DNA of 64,000 nucleotides from Allobosea caraganae (GCF_003351345.1 NZ_QQTO01000018.1:1-64000); one strand, 5' to 3'; counted from the first letter of the stretch, positions 53,957 through 63,054 are shown. Made by a program: numbers and translations. The notes: generated by a model from the sequence alone, not told the origin.

Positions 53957-56548
53957 TCATAAATTCCGCAGATGAGAAGCCGGCGCCTTCGATAGTATTT
54001 GCAGGGTGCCGGCCAGGCCGAACAGGACGGTGACGACAATTGCCGCAGTCGCGGCAAGAATTGCCCCGGTCGGGTTGCCAACGAATTCGATCTTCATCAC
54101 CTGCGTAACGACGCCCCAGCCGGCGAGAGCGCCCGCGACGACACCAAACACCGCCGACACCAGCCCGATCCCGGCATACTCAAGGGCGTACGACGAAAGT
54201 ATGAAGCGGCGTGTTGCCCCAAGCGTCTTGAGGATCATCGCGTCGTAGAGCCGCGCCCGCTGCCCGGCCGCCAGAGCGCCGGCCAGGACGAGCAGGCTGG
54301 CGGCGATGGCGAGGCTGGAGGCGCCGCGGATCGCGGTCGCGAGCTGGCCGACGATGGTGTTGACCGCCTCCAGCGCGTCCTTGACCCTGACAGCCGTCAC
54401 TGCCGGGAATTCGGCCGCGAGATGGCGTAGCAGGGCGGCGTCGGCATTTGCGGCAGCGTCGCTGCCGGCCGTGACCGTGGCGAGGTTGGTGTAGGGCGCG
54501 CCCGCGAAGGTGTTGGGCGAGAACACCATGACGAAGTTGATGCCGAGCGAGCGCCATTCGACCGTGCGCAGGTTGGCGACCTTGGCGGTGATGTTGCGGC
54601 CGAGCACGTTGACCACGATGGGGTCGCCGACTTTCAGGCCCAGGCCGGCGGCGACCGGCGCGTCGAAGGAGACCAGCGGCTCGCCGCGGTAGTCGGCCGG
54701 CCACCATTGCCCGGCGGTGATGGTCGAGCCATCGGGCATGGCGGCTGAGAAGGTGATGCCGCGGTCGCCCTCCAGCACCCAGGCGGCCTGCTCGGAGGCC
54801 TTCACATCCTCGGCCTTGACGCCGGCCAGGCTGACGATGCGGCCCCGCATCATCGGCACGCGCTCGAGCGTCGCATCGGGCCGCTCGCGCTTGAGGAAGG
54901 CGTCGAAGCGCTCTGCCTGGCTGGCGGGGATGTCGAGAAAGAAGAAGCTCGGCGCCTTCGCCGGCAAGGCCTGGGTGAGCTGGCGGGTCAGGCTGACGTC
55001 GATGAAGGCGAGCGCCGAGAGCAGGGCGACGCCGAGCCCGAGCGAAAGCACCAGCGAGGGCGTCAGCGCGCCCGGCCGATGCGTATTGGCGAGCGCCATC
55101 CGGACGGCCGGGTTGCGCGGGCGCGGGCTGCGCTTGGCCAGCGCCATCAGGCCCCAGGCGACGAGCCGCAGCAGCAGGAAGACGCTCGCCGCGACGCCGA
55201 TATAGATCAGCGCGATGCGGCGGTCATAGGCGAAGGCGATGGCGACGCCGACGAGGCCGATGAGCGCTGCTGCGAAAACGATCAGATAGATCAGGCGCGG
55301 CCGGCGGGAATCGGGCTCGATCTGGTCGCGGAACAGGGCGGAGACCGGCACGTCATGGGCACGGCCGAGCGGCAAGATGGCGAAGACGAGCGCGGTCAGG
55401 AAGCCGTAGAGCGCGGCGATCACGAGTTCGCCCGGCGCGAGCGTCGGCTCGAAGGGCAGCGGCAGCAGGTCCTTCAGCGCATAGCCGAGGGCGAAGGGGG
55501 CGGCTGCGCCGAGCGCCAGGCCGATCGCGATGCCGAAGCCGGCGACGATCATCACTTCGGTGAGGTGGATCGCGACGACGCGGCCGCCGGTGGCGCCGAT
55601 CGCCTTCATCGTGGCGAAGTCGAGCTTCTTGGCCTCGACGAAGCGCCTGACGGCATTGGCGACGCCGACGCCGCCGACCAGCAGCGCGGTCAGGCCGACC
55701 AGGGTCAGGAACTGGGTGAAGCGTTCGAGATTGCGCTGGAAACTCGGCGCGGCATTGGCGCGAGAGCGGATCTCCCAGCCGGAATCGGGCTGGTCGCGGC
55801 CCACAGTGGTGATGAGCCCGTCGAGCGCCGCGTCGCTGGAGGCTGCGGCGGGCAGGATGAGGCGATAGGTCCAACGCACCAGGCTGCCGGGCTGGAGCAG
55901 GCCGGTGGCGCGCAGCGCCGCCTCGGAGATCAGCAGGCGCGGGCCGAAGCCGACGCCGGACGCGATCTTGTCGGGCTCGGAGGTCAGGCTGGCGCGCAAT
56001 TGCACGCGCGCACCGCCGACCATGATGGTGTCGCCGGTCTTGAGGTCGAGCCGGCCGAACAGGACGGGGTCGGCGATCGCGCCGAAGACGCCGTCGCGCT
56101 CGACGAGCAGCTCGGCGATCGGGGCCTGCGGCTCGCTCTCGACCTGGCCGATGCTGGGATAGGCCGTGTCGACCGCCTTGATCTCGACCAGCGCCGCGCC
56201 CTTGTCGCCGGCATTGGCCATGCCGCGCATGGTGGCGATGGCGGAGACCGCGCCGCGCGCGTCGAGGAAGGCGCGCTCCTCCGGCGTCGCTTCGCGGTGG
56301 ATCAGGCTGAAGGCGGCGTCGCCGCCGAGGATGCGCCGGCCCTCGCGATTGAGCCCCTCGGTCAGGCCGCGCGAGGCGGAGGCGACGGCGGCGATCGCCA
56401 TGACGCCGAGCGCCAGGCAGGCGATGAAGACGCCGAAACCTCTGAGACCGCCGCGCAGGTCGCGCCAGGCCAGACGCAAGGCGAGCAGCAGGCCGAGCGG
56501 GCGAGGGGGTGAAGCGGGAGCCGCGATGGGCTTGACCGGTGCGTGCAT
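53957..56548 (-). CDS. ABC transporter permease, FtsX-like (YbbP type)
   Basis: 863 residues. Membrane topology: one segment at about residues 38-58, a large periplasmic domain, three to four segments at ~265-420, a second periplasmic domain, and three segments near the C terminus (SLAIAASLLVLAGALAAGQ, YAGIGLVSAVFGVVAGALAGW, ILAATAAIVVTVLFGLAGTL). This double-FtsX layout is typical of YbbP/MacB-like exporters. It pairs with the ATPase gene 10 bases upstream. In E. coli, ybbAP lies next to the esterase gene tesA, and the same trio occurs here. The substrate is unknown; hydrophobic or lipid-like compounds are suspected. Confidence 0.92.
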   Translation of the reverse strand: MHAPVKPIAAPASPPRPLGLLLALRLAWRDLRGGLRGFGVFIACLALGVMAIAAVASASRGLTEGLNREGRRILGGDAAFSLIHREATPEERAFLDARGAVSAIATMRGMANAGDKGAALVEIKAVDTAYPSIGQVESEPQAPIAELLVERDGVFGAIADPVLFGRLDLKTGDTIMVGGARVQLRASLTSEPDKIASGVGFGPRLLISEAALRATGLLQPGSLVRWTYRLILPAAASSDAALDGLITTVGRDQPDSGWEIRSRANAAPSFQRNLERFTQFLTLVGLTALLVGGVGVANAVRRFVEAKKLDFATMKAIGATGGRVVAIHLTEVMIVAGFGIAIGLALGAAAPFALGYALKDLLPLPFEPTLAPGELVIAALYGFLTALVFAILPLGRAHDVPVSALFRDQIEPDSRRPRLIYLIVFAAALIGLVGVAIAFAYDRRIALIYIGVAASVFLLLRLVAWGLMALAKRSPRPRNPAVRMALANTHRPGALTPSLVLSLGLGVALLSALAFIDVSLTRQLTQALPAKAPSFFFLDIPASQAERFDAFLKRERPDATLERVPMMRGRIVSLAGVKAEDVKASEQAAWVLEGDRGITFSAAMPDGSTITAGQWWPADYRGEPLVSFDAPVAAGLGLKVGDPIVVNVLGRNITAKVANLRTVEWRSLGINFVMVFSPNTFAGAPYTNLATVTAGSDAAANADAALLRHLAAEFPAVTAVRVKDALEAVNTIVGQLATAIRGASSLAIAASLLVLAGALAAGQRARLYDAMILKTLGATRRFILSSYALEYAGIGLVSAVFGVVAGALAGWGVVTQVMKIEFVGNPTGAILAATAAIVVTVLFGLAGTLQILSKAPASHLRNL

Positions 56549-56558
56549 CGGCCGGGCC

Positions 56559-57260
56559 TCAGGCGCTGACGAGGTCGGCGTCAGCCTCGATCCGCCCGGC
56601 GTGCAGGCGCACGGTGCGGTCGCAGACGGCGGCGAGCGAGAGGTCGTGGGTGACGAGCACCAGCGTCGCGCCGCGCTCGCGCCGGAGCGCGAAGATCAGG
56701 TCGACGATGGAGCGGCCGGTCGTCTCGTCGAGATTGCCGGTCGGCTCGTCGGCGACGAGGATCGCCGGATCGGGCGCGACGGCCCGCGCGATGGCGACGC
56801 GCTGCTGCTCGCCGCCGGAGAGCTGGGCCGGGTAATGGTCCATGCGGTCGCCGAGGCCGACATTGCGGAGTTCCGCCTCGGCGCGGCTGAAGGCGTCGTC
56901 GGCGCCGGCAAGTTCAAGCGGCAGGGCGACGTTCTCGCGCGCCGTCATGGTCGGGACGAGATGGAAGGACTGGAAGACGATGCCGATGCGACGGCCGCGG
57001 AAGATGGCGAGGTCATCTTCGCCGAGCAGGCCGAGATCCTGGCCGGCGACCTTGACCAGGCCTGAATCCGGGCGCTCCAGACCGGCCATGGTCATCAGCA
57101 AGGTCGATTTGCCGGAGCCGGACGGGCCGACCAGGCCGGTCGCCTCGCCCGCGGCCAGTGACAAAGAAACGCCCTTCAGGATATGGACGCGCGCGGCGCC
57201 ACGCCCCAGACTAAGATGCACATCCTGCAATTCGATCGCCGGGGCGGATACGTCGCTCAT
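56559..57260 (-). CDS. ABC transporter ATP-binding protein (YbbA type)
   Basis: 233 residues. Walker A GPSGSGKST at residues 45-53, Q-loop FQSFHL, signature LSGGEQQR, Walker B ILVADEPT and the switch His in LVLVTHDL are complete. It belongs to the LolD/MacB/YbbA group of MacB-family ATPases. The start is the ATG at 57260 (MSDVSAPAIELQDV). The permease gene follows 10 bases later. The gene is divergent from the arylesterase, as ybbA is from tesA in E. coli. Confidence 0.94.
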   Translation of the reverse strand: MSDVSAPAIELQDVHLSLGRGAARVHILKGVSLSLAAGEATGLVGPSGSGKSTLLMTMAGLERPDSGLVKVAGQDLGLLGEDDLAIFRGRRIGIVFQSFHLVPTMTARENVALPLELAGADDAFSRAEAELRNVGLGDRMDHYPAQLSGGEQQRVAIARAVAPDPAILVADEPTGNLDETTGRSIVDLIFALRRERGATLVLVTHDLSLAAVCDRTVRLHAGRIEADADLVSA

Positions 57261-57365
57261 CGCCAAATGATCCTGACCTTGCTTCAATCGACCCCGCCCA
57301 CTCGCATCGCATCGCGGCCCGAGTGGGGCAGAACCCTGCCGCGCCCCGCCGCGGGATATGGGCGC

Positions 57366-58025
57366 GTGCAACGCTTTGTCCAATCTCTCGCGCCGGCTTT
57401 TATGGCCGCGCTCGCGCTCATTTTATCGGCTGGTGGCATGGCCCAGGCGCAAACTCCCGCTCGCACGCTCAAGCTCGTCGTGCTCGGCGACAGCCTCAGC
57501 GCCGGCTACAACCTGCCCGGCAATGCAGCTTTTCCGGCCGTGCTGGAGCAAGCCTTGCGCCAGAAGGGCGTGGCGGTCGAGATCGCCAATGCGGGCGTCT
57601 CCGGCGATACGGTGCAGGGCGGGCTCGATCGGCTCGACTGGTCGGTGCCTGACGGCACGGACGGCGTCATCGTCGAGCTCGGCGCCAACGACGCGCTGCG
57701 CGGCTTCGATCCGGCTGCGACCGAGAAGGCGCTGGAGGAGATCCTCACCCGGCTCAAGGCGCGCAACGTCCCGGTTCTGCTCGCCGGCATGTACGCGCCG
57801 CGCAATCTCGGGCCCGACTACACCACCCGCTTCGACGGCATCTTCAAGCGGCTCGCCGACAAGTACGGCCTCGTCTTCTACCCGTTCTTCCTCGACGGCA
57901 TCGCGGGCGACCGCGTGCTGAACCAGGCCGACCTGCTGCATCCGACCGCCGAGGGGGTCCGCGTCATCGTCGCGCGCATCCTGCCGACGGTCGAGCGCTT
58001 CCTGGAGACGCTGCGCAAGCCCTGA
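57366..58025 (+). CDS. Periplasmic arylesterase/lysophospholipase (TesA-like SGNH hydrolase)
   Basis: 219 residues. Signal peptide MQRFVQSLAPAFMAALALILSAGGMAQAQ, so periplasmic. The SGNH blocks are complete: block I GDSLSAGYN (Ser43), block II Gly in NAGVSGDTVQGG, block III GANDALRG, block V LLHPTAEG with the catalytic Asp and His. It hydrolyses esters and thioesters of lipids. The start is GTG at 57366; ATG at 57267 would read through a poorly matching extension and almost touch the divergent ATPase gene. It forms a conserved trio with the YbbA/YbbP transporter. Confidence 0.92.
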   Translation: MQRFVQSLAPAFMAALALILSAGGMAQAQTPARTLKLVVLGDSLSAGYNLPGNAAFPAVLEQALRQKGVAVEIANAGVSGDTVQGGLDRLDWSVPDGTDGVIVELGANDALRGFDPAATEKALEEILTRLKARNVPVLLAGMYAPRNLGPDYTTRFDGIFKRLADKYGLVFYPFFLDGIAGDRVLNQADLLHPTAEGVRVIVARILPTVERFLETLRKP

Positions 58026-58048
58026 TTCTGATTTTTGCGAGTTTTTTG

Positions 58049-58155
58049 AGCCCTCATCCTGAGGAGCCGCGTAGCGGCGTCTCGAAGGATGCTCCAGAGA
58101 GCACTGGAGCATCCTTCGAGACGCGGGCTACAGCCCGCTCCTCAGGATGAGGGCT
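58049..58155. repeat. Long inverted repeat, family D copy 2
   Basis: AGCCCTCATCCTGAGGAGC...GCGTCTCGAAGGATGCTCCAG and CTGGAGCATCCTTCGAGACGC...GCTCCTCAGGATGAGGGCT, nearly the same as at 42055. It lies after the esterase gene, between genes read in the same direction. Confidence 0.88.
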
Positions 58156-58244
58156 GAGTTTCCAAACCACCGGGCTTCCCGGCCTGACTTTCGCTTTCAC
58201 CACGTGGCGCCTCTCGGCGCGCCTTCCCCTGGAGTTGTACCGCT

Positions 58245-59300
58245 ATGCACTACCGCCGTCTCGGGCGCACCAATCTCAAGGTCTCCGCCATTTGCCTGGG
58301 CACCATGACCTGGGGCCAGCAGAACACCGAAGCCGAAGGCCACGCGCAGATGGACTACGCGCTCGACCATGGCGTGACCTTCTTCGACACGGCCGAGCTC
58401 TACTCGATCCCGCCCAAGGCGGAGACGCAAGGCGCGACCGAGCGCTTCATCGGCAACTGGTTCAAGGCGCGCGGCACCCGCGACAAGGTCGTCCTCGCCA
58501 CCAAGATCGTCGGCCGTGGCAACAACACCTGGTTCCGCGACGATGGCGGGCCGACCCGCGTCAACCGCAAGCAGATCCAGGAAGCCGTCGACAAGAGCCT
58601 GAAGCGGCTGCAGACGGATTACATCGACCTCTACCAGCTGCATTTTCCGGAGCGGCCGGTGCCGTGGGGCTCGAATCCGACCCGCTTCAACAAGGCCACC
58701 TACGAGCCGCCCGCGGACGAGACGTCGATCGCCGAGCAGCTCGACGCCTTCGGCGAGATCGTCAAGGCCGGCAAGATCCGCCATCTCGGCCTCTCCAACG
58801 AGAGCGCCTGGGGCGCGATGAGCTTCATCCGCGATGCGGAGGTTCGCGGCGGCCCGCGCGTCGTCTCGATCCAGAACGCCTATAACCTGCTCAACCGCAC
58901 CTTCGAGACGGCTTTGGCCGAGGTCGCGATGCGCGAGCAGGTCGGGCTTTTGGCCTATTCGCCGCTGGCGCAGGGCTATCTCACGGGAAAATACCTCGAT
59001 GGCGCCCGTCCCGCCGGCGCGCGCACGACGCTGTTCGATCGGGCCCAGCGCTACCAGACGGCTGGCACTGATGAGGCAATCAAGCGCTATATCACTGTGG
59101 CCAAGGAGGCCGGGCTCGACCCGGCGCAGATGGCGCTCGCCTTCGTGACCTCGCGCCCGTTCGTGACCTCGAACATCATCGGCGCGACCTCGATGGAGCA
59201 ATTGAAGGTCGCGATCGGTTCGGCCGAGGTGACCATCTCCGCCGAAGTCGAAGCGAAGATCGACGCGATTCATCAGCAGGTGGGCAATCCCTGCCCCTGA
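58245..59300 (+). CDS. Aldo/keto reductase (Tas-like)
   Basis: 351 residues, a (beta/alpha)8 NADP(H)-dependent reductase. MHYRRLGRTNLKVSAICLGTMTWGQQ, VTFFDTAELYSIPPKAE (catalytic Asp and Tyr), VLATKIVGRG (Lys), DYIDLYQLHFPERPVPWG (His) and IIGATSMEQLK (cofactor) are visible. The insertion with PERPVPWGSN...EPPADETSI is typical of E. coli Tas, which can suppress tyrosine auxotrophy. The substrate is uncertain. It is a single gene between two repeat elements. Confidence 0.93.
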   Translation: MHYRRLGRTNLKVSAICLGTMTWGQQNTEAEGHAQMDYALDHGVTFFDTAELYSIPPKAETQGATERFIGNWFKARGTRDKVVLATKIVGRGNNTWFRDDGGPTRVNRKQIQEAVDKSLKRLQTDYIDLYQLHFPERPVPWGSNPTRFNKATYEPPADETSIAEQLDAFGEIVKAGKIRHLGLSNESAWGAMSFIRDAEVRGGPRVVSIQNAYNLLNRTFETALAEVAMREQVGLLAYSPLAQGYLTGKYLDGARPAGARTTLFDRAQRYQTAGTDEAIKRYITVAKEAGLDPAQMALAFVTSRPFVTSNIIGATSMEQLKVAIGSAEVTISAEVEAKIDAIHQQVGNPCP

Positions 59301-59302
59301 CC

Positions 59303-59388
59303 CCGTCATTGCGAGGAGCGTAGCGACGAAGCAATCCAGGGGGTTCACGCAGTCCCCCTGGATTGCTTCGCTACGCTCGCAATGACGG
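59303..59388. repeat. Inverted repeat, family E
   Basis: CCGTCATTGCGAGGAGCG...GCAATCCAGGGG and CCCCTGGATTGC...CGCTCGCAATGACGG, near-perfect ~38-bp arms around ~10 bases. It lies directly after the aldo/keto reductase gene. Only copy in this window. Confidence 0.88.
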
Positions 59389-59474
59389 TGCTGCCGAGGG
59401 TCTGCGGAACGTGTTTTCCCGGCCCGCGAAACTTTCGTCTCGCCAGAGTCACAAAAACTTGGCACTGATTCGGA

Positions 59475-60053
59475 ATGCCGAGGCTGTTCACAGCTCTGGA
59501 GATTCCCGCCGAGGTCGCCTCGGCGCTGACGCTGCACCGGGGCGGGCTCATCGGCGCGCGCTGGATCGAGCCGGCCGATTACCACATCACCCTGCGCTTC
59601 CTCGGCGATGTCGACCGGCGCACCGCCAATGACGTCTACAGCTTCCTCAGCGATCTCCAGACCCAGCCCTTCGAGGTGACGCTCGATGCGCTCGGCAGCT
59701 TCGGCGGCGACAGGCCGCGCGCCGTCTTTGCGAAGGCCCAGCCCTCACCGCGGCTGACCGAACTGCAGGGCGATCTGGAGCGGCTGCTGCGCCGGCTCGG
59801 CCTGCCACCGGAAGCGCGCAAATTCGTGCCGCACGTGACGCTGGCGCGGCTGCGCGACACTTCGCCGGTCGAGGTCGCGCATTACCTGGCGACGCATCCG
59901 ATCATCCGGCCGATCAGCTTCACGGCGCGGCGATTCGCGCTGATGTCCTCGCGTGATTCGATCGGCGGCGGTCCCTACGTGCTCGAGGCCGCCTACCCGC
60001 TCGGGCCGTCCTATCCCAACCGTCTCTATCGCAACGACTTCCAGCGGAGATGA
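59475..60053 (+). CDS. thpR: RNA 2',3'-cyclic phosphodiesterase (2H family, ThpR)
   Basis: 192 residues. The two H-x-T-L motifs of the 2H phosphoesterases are HITL (His37) and HVTL (His120). The N-terminal RLFTALEIP and the segment [12 protein letters not shown] are canonical for ThpR/LigT. It opens 2',3'-cyclic phosphates of RNA to 2'-phosphates and can ligate tRNA halves in vitro. The stop codon overlaps an ATG that begins the next gene, so the two are probably co-translated. Confidence 0.94.
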   Translation: MPRLFTALEIPAEVASALTLHRGGLIGARWIEPADYHITLRFLGDVDRRTANDVYSFLSDLQTQPFEVTLDALGSFGGDRPRAVFAKAQPSPRLTELQGDLERLLRRLGLPPEARKFVPHVTLARLRDTSPVEVAHYLATHPIIRPISFTARRFALMSSRDSIGGGPYVLEAAYPLGPSYPNRLYRNDFQRR

Positions 60054-60058
60054 TGACC

Positions 60059-60343
60059 ATGCCCAAGCGACTGAGTGCCGAGGCTCGCGACGAGGCGCTG
60101 GTGACGCTGACGGGCTGGAAGCTCGCCGAGGGGCGCGAGGCGCTGACGAAGCGCTTCGTCTTCCGCGACTTCAACGAGGCCTTCGGCTGGATGACGCGGG
60201 TCGCGCTGATCGCCGAGAAGATGGACCACCATCCGGAATGGTCGAACGTCTACCGCACCGTCGAGGTGGTGCTGGCGACGCATGATGCCGGCGGGTTGAC
60301 CGAGCTCGACGTCAAGCTCGCCCGCGCGATGGACGCGATCTAG
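60059..60343 (+). CDS. 4a-hydroxytetrahydrobiopterin dehydratase (PCD/DCoH)
   Basis: 94 residues: [37 protein letters not shown] and the active-site block [27 protein letters not shown] with its histidine pair. It dehydrates carbinolamine pterin after aromatic amino acid hydroxylation; in bacteria without phenylalanine hydroxylase it is linked to molybdopterin or pterin turnover. ATG at 60059 has GGAGATGA at the right distance; ATGs at 60050 and 60053 are alternatives that overlap the thpR stop. Confidence 0.92.
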   Translation: MPKRLSAEARDEALVTLTGWKLAEGREALTKRFVFRDFNEAFGWMTRVALIAEKMDHHPEWSNVYRTVEVVLATHDAGGLTELDVKLARAMDAI

Positions 60344-60349
60344 GTCCCG

Positions 60350-61525
60350 TCACAGCCCGTTCTGGGCGCCCTCGCCCTTATTCCAGGCCGCGACGCGGCG
60401 CGCGATGCCGGGCGGCAGGCGCTTCGCCGCGCTCTTCAGCGCGGGGCGCCAATGCTGGATGCCGAGGCCGCAGACCAGCCGCCCCTTCAATGACAGAGGC
60501 AGCAGCAGGTCGCTGACGCCGACCCGCCCGTCGGAATGTTCGAGCTTGTAGGCATCGGCCGGCGCGAGTAGGTCGAAGATCGTGTTGCCGCGGGCCCGCG
60601 CGCTGGCGAAGGCGTGATGCACCAGGATCTTGCCGACGCCGCCGCGCTCATGGTCGGGGTGAGTGGCGATGACATGGCCGAAGCTGCGACCCTTGCAGTC
60701 GAGCGAGAGGTCGATGCCAACAGGCACGCCGTTGCAATGGATCGACGAGATCCGCAGCGAGGTGCCGCCGGCATCGCCGGCGAGATCCCTGAAGAAGGCG
60801 CTGAAGCGGGGATCGTCCACGGTCGGGGCGATGATGCCGTGGCGCGCCAGGGAGGCCTGCTTCATCGCCACCGCGGCGCTGGCGAGCAGCGATGCCTCCG
60901 GGCCGGGCGGCGGCGTCTGGAAGCCGACCACGCCGCGCTCCTCGAGCCGGCGCAGGCGGCGGCGGTGATTCGAGCGCTCGCGCGAGGGATAGGCCAGGCT
61001 CGGGCCCTTCTCGCCGACGCGCCAGGCGAGGTCGGCGAAGGGCGCCTCGACCTGCTCGGTCCGCGTCGCCTCATCGAGCAGGCCGGCGCGCGCCAGGACC
61101 GAATCGGTGCGCAGCTTGCGGGCCTCGAACAGATCGCCATGCAGTAGCAGGACCGCGCGCCAGCCGGCCTGGAGCAGGGCTTCGCTATCCTCGTCCTCGA
61201 CCAGCACGTCGCCGAACTGCGCCACCGGGATGCCCATGAAGCGCAGGGTGTCGAGGCTGCACCGGCGCTGCCGGACCAGCGGCCAGACCATGACGAGCCG
61301 GCCGTGGCGGCGCGCGGTGACGATGCTGAGCGTGCCGTGCCGGTCGAGATAATGCGTCGCCCAGTGCCTGAGGAAGACGTGGCTCTGGAAGACCTGCTGC
61401 GGCAGGGCGGCGCGGGCAAAGAGCGCGTCCCAGTCCTGGCGCAGGGCGAGGAAGCCGTCGAGATCCGTGACGAGGCCGATCGTTACCGCCCCGTCGGCAA
61501 CATGCGGGAAGCGCGTTTTCGCCAT
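60350..61525 (-). CDS. GNAT-fold acetyltransferase, BioF2-like/CelD type
   Basis: 391 residues with two related halves. The N-terminal half has FLALRQDWDALFARAALPQQVFQSHVFLRHW; the C-terminal half has the acyltransferase segment DLSLDCKGRSFGHVIATHPDHERGGVGKILVHHAF and LEHSDGRVGVSDLLLPL. This double-GNAT pattern (BioF2-like, once called cellulose biosynthesis CelD) occurs in exopolysaccharide and cell-envelope modification clusters. It lies 2 bases after the DUF6875 gene, so they form an operon. The acyl acceptor is unknown. Confidence 0.85.
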   Translation of the reverse strand: MAKTRFPHVADGAVTIGLVTDLDGFLALRQDWDALFARAALPQQVFQSHVFLRHWATHYLDRHGTLSIVTARRHGRLVMVWPLVRQRRCSLDTLRFMGIPVAQFGDVLVEDEDSEALLQAGWRAVLLLHGDLFEARKLRTDSVLARAGLLDEATRTEQVEAPFADLAWRVGEKGPSLAYPSRERSNHRRRLRRLEERGVVGFQTPPPGPEASLLASAAVAMKQASLARHGIIAPTVDDPRFSAFFRDLAGDAGGTSLRISSIHCNGVPVGIDLSLDCKGRSFGHVIATHPDHERGGVGKILVHHAFASARARGNTIFDLLAPADAYKLEHSDGRVGVSDLLLPLSLKGRLVCGLGIQHWRPALKSAAKRLPPGIARRVAAWNKGEGAQNGL

Positions 61526-61527
61526 GC

Positions 61528-62163
61528 TCAGGCCCCGGCGCGCAGATGCGAGAACAGGCGTTTCGCCCCAGTGAGCGGAAAGCGCGCGAGATAGGGCAGC
61601 AGCAGGAGCGGGTGGCGCGCCGCGAAGGGCGCGTCATGTTCGACCATGTGTCTGACGGCGAGCACCGGCAGCGGCGCCCGCAGCGGCCGGAACTCCGGGT
61701 TCCACAGGCCGGGCGCGTCGGAATCGAGGTGCATCAGGCCGATCATGCGGTTGCGCCTGAGCGAGTAGAACTTGTGGCGCTTCTGGACGCGCTGGAGCAT
61801 GGCGACGCCGGCAGGGCTCGCACAAGCCGGGAAGCCGATGATCACCGTGCGAAAGTGCTGCATGGTCGGTTTGGCGGGGATCGCGTCGAGTTCGGCGAAG
61901 CTGCGGCGAATCAGCGCAAAGGCGGTTTCCTCGTCCTGCGGGCCGGCGTTGGAGATCGCGAGGCGGGCGGTGTCGAGCTTCGCGGCCTGGCGGGTGAAGG
62001 GGCAAACGGCGCCGGTGCGGCCGAGATCGACATGGCCGCTCATCAGGTAGGTTTCGACCCAGTCGAGCAGGGTGGAGAGCGCGGTTTCACGTGAATCAAC
62101 GCAGCGCGCGCGAGCTTCGGCCAGCGTCAGCAGGTCCGGTTCGATGGTCGCTGTCTCGGCCAT
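61528..62163 (-). CDS. DUF6875-like protein, function unknown
   Basis: 211 residues. LLDWVETYLMSGHVDLGRTGAVCPF (Cys in a CPF motif) opens the domain, then FRTVIIGFPAC, MIGLMHLDSDAPGLWNPEFRPLRAPLPVLAVRHMVEHDAPF and a basic C-terminal end. I recognise the HxDSDAPGLWNPEFRPLRAP block as DUF6875; no activity is known. A parS-like sequence lies in its codons (DSRET). The next gene (BioF2-like) starts 2 bases after the stop. The preceding RluA gene is 107 bases away on the same strand. Confidence 0.6.
   Translation of the reverse strand: MAETATIEPDLLTLAEARARCVDSRETALSTLLDWVETYLMSGHVDLGRTGAVCPFTRQAAKLDTARLAISNAGPQDEETAFALIRRSFAELDAIPAKPTMQHFRTVIIGFPACASPAGVAMLQRVQKRHKFYSLRRNRMIGLMHLDSDAPGLWNPEFRPLRAPLPVLAVRHMVEHDAPFAARHPLLLLPYLARFPLTGAKRLFSHLRAGA
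62083..62098. other. parS: parS-like site (one mismatch) inside the DUF6875-like gene
   Basis: GGTTTCACGTGAATCA; the 14-bp core differs from GTTTCACGTGAAAC at one base. On the minus strand it encodes DSRET, recalling the VSRET codons of the perfect parS in rsmG. It lies ~46 kb from the candidate origin. Confidence 0.4.
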
Positions 62164-62270
62164 GGCTGCACGCTCTGGTTGATCGAGCGCAGGGGATAGC
62201 AGGGTGTCGTTAGGGAAGGATTGATGCAGCCAGGAGCGCTCAGGGCTCGGCGTTAGGATTCTGGAAAGAT

Positions 62271-62984
62271 TCAGGCCCAGCCGCAGCTTCGCAGGGCCTC
62301 GTGCATGTGGTCCGGCGGCGGCGCCTCGACATGGACCGGGTCGCGCTTGCGGTAGAGCGGCACCGTGATGGCGCGGGCATGGAGCTGGAGGCCGGGCCCG
62401 CCCTCGCGCGGTGCGCTGCCATAAATCTCGTCGCCGAGCATCGGCCAGCCCGAGGCGGCGCAATGCACGCGCAATTGATGGGTGCGGCCGGTCAGCGGCT
62501 CCAGCTCGAGCCAGGCCAGGCCGGCGCTGCGGCCGCGCACGGTGTAGCGCGTCTGCGAGGGCAGGCCGGCGGGGTCGACCTTCATCCACCAGCCGCGCTC
62601 GGGCGACTGCTTGCCGAGCGCAAGGTCGATCAGGCCTTCATCCTCGGCCGGGCCGCCTTCGACGATCGCCCAGTAGCTCTTGCCGATCCTGCCATCGCGG
62701 AACAACTGGTTGAGCTCGGTCATGGCGCGCGGATGGCGGCCGAGCACGAGGCAGCCGGAGGTGTCCTTGTCGAGCCGATGAGCCGCTTCCGGCCGGCGCG
62801 GCAGGCCGAAGCGCAGCGCGTCGAGATGGTCGGTCAGGACGGGGATGACCCGGCGCTTGGCCTGCGGGCCGCGATGGATCGGCAGGCCGGCCGGCTTGTC
62901 GATGACCAGCATCATCGCGTCGCGGTAGAGCAACGGAACAGGCGGCTCCTCGCGTGAATTTGCTGGTTGATCGGCAATGGTCAT
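62271..62984 (-). CDS. RluA-family pseudouridine synthase
   Basis: 237 residues. The catalytic motif is AAHRLDKDTSGCLVLGR (Asp72), with MLVIDKPAGLPIHRGPQ before it and LEPLTGRTHQLRVHCAASGWPMLGDEIYG after it, all RluA-family hallmarks. It is a compact form without an N-terminal S4 domain, like RluA/TruC-type enzymes. Which uridine in rRNA or tRNA it isomerises cannot be read off. It lies upstream of the DUF6875 gene on the same strand and divergent from ftsY. Confidence 0.92.
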   Translation of the reverse strand: MTIADQPANSREEPPVPLLYRDAMMLVIDKPAGLPIHRGPQAKRRVIPVLTDHLDALRFGLPRRPEAAHRLDKDTSGCLVLGRHPRAMTELNQLFRDGRIGKSYWAIVEGGPAEDEGLIDLALGKQSPERGWWMKVDPAGLPSQTRYTVRGRSAGLAWLELEPLTGRTHQLRVHCAASGWPMLGDEIYGSAPREGGPGLQLHARAITVPLYRKRDPVHVEAPPPDHMHEALRSCGWA

Positions 62985-63054
62985 GGCATTGCGCTAGACA
63001 AGGCTGCCCGCCGACGCAACCTCCAAGGCGATGCGCGGGCGAACAGGACGAGTG

